Assembly: GCA_029237695.1 (NCBI GenBank)
Contig: JAQRGA010000039.1
Location: 155,454-219,453, forward strand
Length of the DNA stretch: 64,000 nt
Direction of reading: 5' to 3'
Source: Conchocele bisecta
Taxonomy: Eukaryota > Mollusca > Bivalvia > Lucinida > Thyasiridae
Below are positions 58,296 to 64,000 of the stretch, in pieces (position 1 is the first letter of the stretch; each line of letters starts with the position of its first letter). The position numbers and the translations under genes are program-made. The notes under the pieces are model-generated. The model ran no database searches. It saw only the letters and a program-made list of their open reading frames with translations, and was not told where the DNA came from.

Positions 58296-58337
58296 GAATA
58301 CACACGTCCTCCCCACAATGAGTTACGTACCATGACA

Positions 58338-58650
58338 TATGGCATTTGTCTCATAAGTCGCAGCTGTCTACCCATCTTGAGATGCTGCACTGTGGAACTT
58401 CAATTGACACATTTACATACGTGACCTATTTTTCAGGTGAACGTAATGTAAATTTTCTTTTACATATTGGAGTAAATTTACATAACATACAATTGTACAC
58501 ACTGAGTAAATTAGGGCACATGAATAGGGGTGCGTTTCACTAAATTTCGTACGACTAAAATGTTCGTCAGTGTAAATTTAGGATCGTCAGTAAATTTCAA
58601 TTGATGGATTTACATTTATTGAGCATATGCTGCATATCAATAAATGTAAA
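58338..58650. other. gene-free stretch
   Basis: AT-rich; nothing recognised. Confidence 0.4.
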
Positions 58651-58654
58651 TCCA

Positions 58655-58990
58655 ATAATGTATATGGATGATGACTAATAAGTATATGAAGATTCAAGTC
58701 AATGTGACTTAGAACTGCAGAGATATAAGGTATTTAAAAACTTTAACGCAGATTTCGGAACGCAAACTTCAAAGTCATTTGACCTTGACCTTGGGCATAG
58801 GGGCCGCATGCGTGGGATACAGCATGAATATATGGATCGTGACTAATAGGCATATGAAGTTTCAAGTCAATGTGACTTAGGACTGCAGAGATATAAGGTA
58901 TTTAAAAACTTTAACGCAGATTTCGGACGGACGCACGGACGCACGGACGTTATTGTTATCACTATGTCTGGCTTTCCGCAAGCGGGCTCG
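58655..58990. repeat. GACCTTGACC-family repeat, two ~175-bp units
   Basis: GACTAATA.G.ATATGAAG.TT + CAAGTCAATGTGACTTAG + ACTGCAGAGATATAAGGTAT + TTAAAAACTTTAACGCAGAT occurs at 58,672 and 58,848. The first unit is followed by GACCTTGACCTTGGGCATAG, the last by a (CGGACGCA)n microsatellite. Confidence 0.85.
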
Positions 58991-60156
58991 ACAAAAATAA
59001 ACGCCACTAACAAGTTGCAGTGTGGAAATCGTGTTTTTTGACTAACCAGTAGCCGATTTCACAAAAATTGCTAAGCATACTTATCTAGCTAACTATACTT
59101 TGAGGGAGTAATAATATTTTTTCCGAAATGCATGATTTCATATAAAACTAGCGACTGCATATATTTGATGATTAAATGTATGCAGAATTATATTATGCTG
59201 AATTTATTACATTATCATAGCCAAAATGGCTATGATAATGTAATAAATTCAGTATTCTAATGCATCGAAAATAGAAAGCACTCATATGATTGGTCAATTG
59301 TAATCACAGCCTATAAAATATGAAAAATCACAGCCTATAAAACCTCCGTTTTACCAGTCTGTGTTTTACAACTTGACAGATTTATGTAACACTACGCGTT
59401 TTTGTAAACAATGGCCAGCGGCGGGGAATGCAAATATTTCCTAAATCACTTTCGGTACATGCAAGTATTTCCAAATTAATTTCGGTACATTTTCGGTTAT
59501 CCATTCTGCAATATTGACCTGTACAACCCAAAGCGGAAAAGAGAATCTACCAAACGTCTACCACGCTGACAAATGTGACTTCAGTGTTGCGGCCCTTCAA
59601 CAAATTCCCAAAAATATTACCCCACCCGCTCAAAATACAGAAGAATTTAGCAAAGTGCTCAAATGCAAACTCAATATGCCAGTACCAGCCTATAACTTTA
59701 CGAATTTCAATGTGCACATACATGACTATACACAAACTGTATTGCAGATGGGTAATCACCTGAATTAGTCGTAAATCCAGGGAAATCCTAGGCCTATTGA
59801 CGACATAAGTTGTTGACATTTCCTTTTTAAAAATCACACGAACCCAATGCAGAAATGTTGGCATTTTTTTAATGAATAAAAGGAAATAACTGTTGCAACT
59901 ACACATATAAAAGCAATACAATTGTTAAAATAACATTACATTTGAATAAATGTATAGATGTCTTAGAAAAAGTCCCGTTAATCTCTATTTGAAATGGGAA
60001 TATTCTTCGGCGGAGTTACATTTCTTCAAATTTATTTGGTGTGAGGCGATTATGACGACAACAACCTGCTGACGTAATGAAAAATATCACTATTCGTGAT
60101 GTGCTACGACGTTGCAGAAAGCGGGGAGCACACTAGGTGCATTAGAATGGGGATAT
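58991..60156. other. gene-free stretch with a perfect hairpin
   Basis: Holds the hairpin 59,198-59,252 and an overlapping pair of opposite-strand frames (84 and 124 codons, 59,514-59,921) with no recognisable domain. The two frames overlap almost completely, so at most one could be real; I take neither. Confidence 0.4.
59198..59252. repeat. perfect hairpin, 26-bp stem and 3-base loop
   Basis: CTGAATTTATTACATTATCA + TAGCCA, loop AAA, then TGGCTA + TGATAATGTAATAAATTCAG. No mismatch. Confidence 0.95.
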
Positions 60157-60306
60157 CCATGCTTTGTTTTTCGATTTGGAGCGGTATGTGTGAGGTTTTA
60201 TGGTCTGAGAATCAGTTTTACGACTCCGCTAACGCGTCGCCGTAAAACTGATTCACAGACCATAAAACCTCCCACATACCGCTCCAAATCGAAAAACAAA
60301 GCATGG
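60157..60306. mobile_element. foldback element, ~66-bp arms
   Basis: CCATGCTTTGTTTTTCGATT..GGTCTGAGAATCAGTTTTAC pairs with GTAAAACTGATTCACAGACC..AATCGAAAAACAAAGCATGG almost without mismatch; the loop is ~18 bases. Short and non-coding, either a MITE or a single inverted duplication. Confidence 0.85.
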
Positions 60307-60611
60307 TTATCACCTAATTGATATGAGTAATTTGTAATTTCGTCAGAAAAATATTTGATATCATTAAATAAAAAATTTAAGCAAGATAAATTATACTTTG
60401 CAATTTGGGTGAAATCTGCAGCTACAGCCCTAAACGTCACGGCGAGGAATCACGTGGTATATTGCTTTAGTTTTACATAATGGCGGCGCACATGCATTGT
60501 GAGGTAAATCTTGTTTTTCACCAACACGACGACGTTTTTTTCTTCATGTTAATGATGACCATGTTCCAGCCGTTTGCCGGCAATACCAAAGCTGTATAAT
60601 CAACAGCTTTG
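60307..60611. other. gene-free stretch
   Basis: Nothing recognised. Confidence 0.4.
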
Positions 60612-62235
60612 CACGCTGTACTGTAAGCTGTACGGGCCAATAAGTTAAGTCACCCACACGATGGCGGACTTGAAAAAAAACGTGAAAGGTTCGGAATGTT
60701 TACTGTTTTCCCGTTTAAAACTAGCCAGAATCACGAACTAAACGTGGTAATCCTGTGTATAAATGTTGTCTTAACCCTCGGTTGCTTTTGTCAGGACCCA
60801 TCTTTGAAGCACATACCTTTCACATGTTTTATCAAGTCCGCTGTGGGTGTTTTCAAGAGCATACACATTATGTAAATAATGTAATCTGATAATAGCTACT
60901 ATTGATTTCTGATAAAGTGGCAAGGGCATGTGACGTCACAGGGTCAGCGGACTATGTCTATTTTAGCTTTTCAGGGATGTGGCCAGCTTGCAGTCATTTT
61001 AAATGTTTGAATCGACGGCTTATCTAGAGCAATTTAGAGCTTGAAAAGATATGTTCCTGATAGATCGGGAGATAATTTAAATTACCAACTGGTTGACTGT
61101 TCATGCAATACATGCCATATGTGTAAATGTACAACGTATCGATAGTTGATTCATTTTGACTGTCCAGTCTTGCGCAAGCATTATTGTCCCTACAGCTCAG
61201 ATGGTAGCGCGCTCGGTAAATGCATTCGAACTGTGTTTCTTTTGTGCGAGTTCGAGCTCCGGAAAAATTATTATGTGGTTTTTAGTTTTTATTCATAACT
61301 GATTTAAAGTTTTCCCACATTTTATATGTATGTATAGAGATTGACAAAGTGTCCTTGTGCCGTGTACTATGGGTCAACTGCGTCACAGACTGCGCAGTCA
61401 GGTCGGGGCGTACGGAGTTCACAACTAATTTACTAAACATATTCTATATATATATCAACGTGAAACATAACCGGGATTTATAAATATTCTATAAGTGTCG
61501 CCTGTGTGTATTTCATAGAAACAACAGTACGAGGGGGTGGGGGGGGGGGGGAGGTAGGGGGAGACTCTTCGGCGAATCAAATATAAACATCCTTGGGGTT
61601 ATTGGCCTCCTAATTGTCGGCCGTTGGAAATGTTTGGCTGGGTAAACCCACCCCACATGTCGCATGTCCACCGCCCACAGAGCGGGGAATATGAAGTGTG
61701 GGGGATCCAATAACTAATATACAACAATGGTGGAGTCGAACCTACAACCCTCAACAAAAGATTAATAAAATAAATAAATAACTATAACCACTATGATACA
61801 TGCATCAGATACGAAATGTATGTCTTGGTCACAGGTCGATATAGGTGCACGTATGTATAACAATGCTTCTATGTTCTAAAATTAGATATTGAAATCACAG
61901 GTGCATTTTTATCGATTAATATGGATTTGATCGTGCATGCATTTCCCATGAATTGCTTGACGTATGTTTGTGTGATACACATACGATTCAAGTGCATGTG
62001 CTCAGTATTTTCTTTTTTAACAAATATGACAAAGTGACAAATTGATTCAGAATATGCCTGAATGTTGTTTGAATATATTTCGGGCCTATAATGGTCACAT
62101 ACTTGCTACATCGTCTGTCGTGCTAATGTCAGTTTTGCACTTTTTACACACCTACTTTACCTAGTTATTATGGTTCAATATAGAATCTCCTGTAACCTTT
62201 GCCCTTGCCACTTTATCGGAAACCAACAGTATCGT
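60612..62235. repeat. right arm of the long inverted pair (inner block)
   Basis: Reverse complement of 21,636-23,060. It includes one arm of the foldback element (60,625-60,845), the segment from ATAATGTAATCTGATAATAG to CGATAGTTGATTCATTTTGA, the tRNA-like stretch and TGTCCTTGTGCCGTGTACTA. It continues without a break into 62,236-62,820. Confidence 0.85.
61188..61265 (+). other. tRNA-like sequence (SINE-type), degenerate
   Basis: CAGCTCAGATGGTAGCGCGC (A-box region) and GCGAGTTCGAGCTCCGG (B-box region) are 46 bp apart, with an AT-rich middle that does not form an anticodon arm. Counterpart of 22,393-22,475. Confidence 0.55.
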
Positions 62236-62591
62236 ATGTGGACTTTATACTGACACTTGTGTCAGCATAGCATAAAAGATAACACAGAAGCCTGGAAACA
62301 TGTTACCATCCCTTGGTAACTGGTGATTTATTTTTCAATTCTTGGAAGAAGGATTATTCATCGATTCTAAAAATATCATCAAGGTGTATCATTAAAATAT
62401 GATTTTGATTGCCGGCAGGTTAGATCAGTATAGAAAGGTATGTTAAAATATTTGGCCATGTCATTTATGTGTTTAAGACATTTCCTTATAAGTCATATTA
62501 GAGTGAATGACGTGTCAGTTGTGTGTGCGCGTGTGTGTGTGTGTGTGTGCGTGTGTGTGCGTGTGTGTGTGTGTGTGCGTGTGTGTGCGTG

Positions 62592-62623
<32 letters not shown>

Positions 62624-62630
62624 TGCGCGC

Positions 62631-62669
<39 letters not shown>

Positions 62670-62820
62670 TGTGAGCTGCACATTAAGTAAGTATCGCCTA
62701 CGGAAGTATATTAGGGTCACAGTTATATTTTTTATTTCCTTTACTTCAAGGTAATATAATGAACTTAGATATTTTCTTGAATTTGTGTGACCCCTTTTTG
62801 AATTTTCAGGATACCGTTCA
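62236..62820. repeat. right arm of the long inverted pair (outer block)
   Basis: Reverse complement of 17,755-18,295. The junction at 62,225-62,245 is continuous here, whereas the left arm has 3.3 kb extra. Confidence 0.85.
62519..62673. repeat. (GT)n/(GC GT)n microsatellite, ~155 bp
   Basis: GT repeats grading into GTGC repeats. Reading frames of Val/Cys or His/Thr/Arg repeats through it are artefacts of the repeat. Confidence 0.97.
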
Positions 62821-63300
62821 TTTAACAAGGTGAACTGATTATCGTGAAATAATGCACGAGTGAATGGGTCCTTACGCTGAACAAACGAGTGAGAATTCAG
62901 CGTCCGGTTTTATATGAGAAACAGCATTCATAAACATATATTCAATGAGAGGTACATGCCTTTCTAGCTTTCCTATGAAGTCTGCACTTCATTGATTCTC
63001 ATACTCCACAAAAAAAGATTTATGGAGCATTTCTGCTAAAACTGTCACCCAATGAGTTTGCAACCAGTGTAGCCCCTGATCAACCTGTTCGTTTGTAGTC
63101 TGTTCAGGGCATACACTGTTCGCTAATGAATTTTATCATAACCATAATACTGTATACTTTTCTATCTGTTTCAGTTTGATGTAGATGTTTGGTTGAATCC
63201 GGACAATAAATGTCTTCAGTATGACCTGCCACTGTGCATCGATGTCTTCACCTTGTTGGAAGATTTTTGTCACAGTCAAACTCAATCACAGAAACTCTGG
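62821..63300. other. gene-free stretch with one dispersed motif
   Basis: 63,065-63,120 reads CCAGTGTAGCCCCTGATCAA..CTGTTCAGGGCATACACTG, a palindromic member of the GTGTAGYCCCTGATCA family. Nothing else recognised. Confidence 0.55.
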
Positions 63301-63840
63301 CATGCAAATATCTTACATCGAGTGTGACATTTTGCATCACAACATTTGTGAAATCCTGCGTAACATGAGTGAAAACCTGCATGTGTCACAATACTTGTGA
63401 AATACTGTGTTAAAGAATGTGTGGCTTCCTGTGTCACATCACTCACGAGTTGCTGATATCCTGTGTTACATCATTTCTGAGATCCGCAGCATCACCATGA
63501 TCACATCACTTGTCAGATCCTGTGTGACAACACTTCTGAGATCCTGCGTCACACCAAATGTGAAATTATGCGTCGCATCACATGTGAGATCCCGCGTCCC
63601 ATCACTCATGAGTTCCTGAGATACTGCGTCACATCATTTGTAAGATCCTGCGTGACAACACTTCTGAGATCCTGTGTGACACCAAATGTGAAATTATGCG
63701 TTGCATCACGTGTGAGATCCCGCTTTACATCACTCGTGAGTTGCTGAGATCCTGCGTGACATCTCTTGTGAGATCCTGTGTGACGTCAAATGTGAAATTA
63801 TGCATTACATCACGTGCGAGATCCAGCGTCAGATCACTCC
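63301..63840. repeat. minisatellite, ~24-33-bp unit
   Basis: About 18-20 copies of variants of CACTTGTGAGATCCTGTGTG + ACATCA. Some read TTCTGAGATCCTGCGTCACA, others AATGTGAAATTATGCGT. Higher-order pattern: a ~165-bp super-unit recurs (63,540-63,650 against 63,680-63,760). Copies fade out on both sides. Confidence 0.9.
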
Positions 63841-63902
63841 AGATGTTTTATTACATACATACACCTCCATTTGTTTGCATTGAATTTCCATTCACGGTAA
63901 GA

Positions 63903-63928
63903 ACGTCAGTATTTTTCCATACTGACGT
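63903..63928. repeat. small hairpin
   Basis: ACGTCAGTAT and ATACTGACGT flank a 6-base loop. Confidence 0.8.
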
Positions 63929-64000
63929 CGCCACATTTCTTGTATGTGAGTGTTGAATCCAGTTATACCTACATGTATTAAGTAGGATGATTGGTACTAA

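Larger units (their letters stand above)
57957..58337 (-). mobile_element. miniature LTR retrotransposon (TRIM-like) with tRNA-like LTRs
   Basis: Two similar repeats, 57,957-58,095 (139 bp) and 58,206-58,337 (132 bp), each read TGTCA..TGACA on the minus strand and enclose only 110 bp. Two bases inside the 5' repeat lies TGGCGCCCAACGTGGGAC (58,203-58,186), a classical retroelement primer-binding sequence. A purine-rich GGGGACGGAG directly precedes the 3' repeat (about 58,097-58,108). This is the layout of a terminal-repeat retrotransposon in miniature. Each LTR contains a tRNA-like sequence with Pol III signals. No flanking duplication was found (TATGG after 58,337 versus GATAA before 57,957), so an altered or recombined copy is possible. 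Confidence 0.75.

Noticed and set aside
57921..58360. Flanking duplication around the miniature LTR element (TTTGTCT..TAAGTC.CAG on both sides)
   Set aside because: The two stretches do not abut the element ends, so they are not a target-site duplication; similarity may be chance or older duplication.
59547..59921. 124-codon minus-strand frame with a hydrophobic N-terminus
   Set aside because: Opposed by an overlapping 84-codon plus-strand frame in AT-rich DNA; no domain, no splice context.
62440..62828. Frames rich in Val/Cys, or His/Thr/Arg, on both strands
   Set aside because: Translation of the GT/GC microsatellite.

Overview
This window is eukaryotic, intron-containing and repeat-dominated. 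I see no operons and no bacterial-type genes, and nothing I can defend as a host protein-coding gene. Several dispersed families match repeats I know from bivalve genomes: tandem units built around GACCTTGACC, copies ending in TTAAACACCAAYAAACAAAC, and the GTGTAGYCCCTGATCAG / CTGATCTGGGTCTACAC pieces. I therefore infer a lophotrochozoan, most likely a bivalve mollusc; this rests on family recognition, not on a search.

Left part (1-25,730). This is a mosaic of non-coding repeats: a degenerate 52-bp tandem at the start, two copies of a ~0.5-kb dispersed repeat (3.7 and 6.3 kb), GACCTTGACC tandems (5.4, 13, 17 and 19 kb), and a ~2.8-kb dispersed repeat at 7.9-10.7 kb with an inverted copy at 55.7-57.6 kb. 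Several foldback elements follow, one of them nested inside another with a visible 11-bp target duplication. From 17.7 kb onward come blocks that return in inverted orientation near the right end (60.6-62.8 kb). The left part closes with a 44-bp array that flips orientation and an array of AAACC..GGTTT palindromes.

Centre (25,731-48,004). The best-supported large structure is one 22.3-kb MULE-type DNA transposon. It has ~270-310-bp terminal inverted repeats built from eight GGACAATATCCCCCC units and a perfect 9-bp target duplication (ACAACAGTG), and it sits inside a 65-bp satellite. It carries a three-exon FLYWCH + MULE transposase gene near its left end, with at least one frameshift. Later insertions have inflated it. 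A minus-strand LINE (about 32.4-42.4 kb; ORF1 with zinc knuckles, ORF2 with endonuclease, reverse transcriptase and RNase H) is itself split by a 3.9-kb piggyBac element with a TTAA duplication and a decayed intron-containing transposase. A 3.9-kb LTR element with no detectable coding capacity and essentially identical LTRs lies near the right end. Between transposase and LINE there is a GC-richer stretch with possible plus-strand exons of unknown function.

Right part (48,005-64,000). It holds the rest of the 65-bp satellite, a cluster of CGCGAAAACGCG palindromes, a 2.7-kb satellite with a ~140-bp monomer, a second AAACC..GGTTT array and a second 44-bp array. After the inverted copy of the 7.9-10.7-kb repeat comes a 381-bp miniature LTR element whose two short LTRs each contain a tRNA-like sequence with Pol III A and B boxes and a T-run. 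Long foldback hairpins, the inverted counterparts of the left arm, a long GT/GC microsatellite and a ~30-bp minisatellite close the window.

The nesting gives a relative history: satellite, then MULE, then LINE, then piggyBac. The LTR element entered the MULE separately and, by LTR identity, recently.
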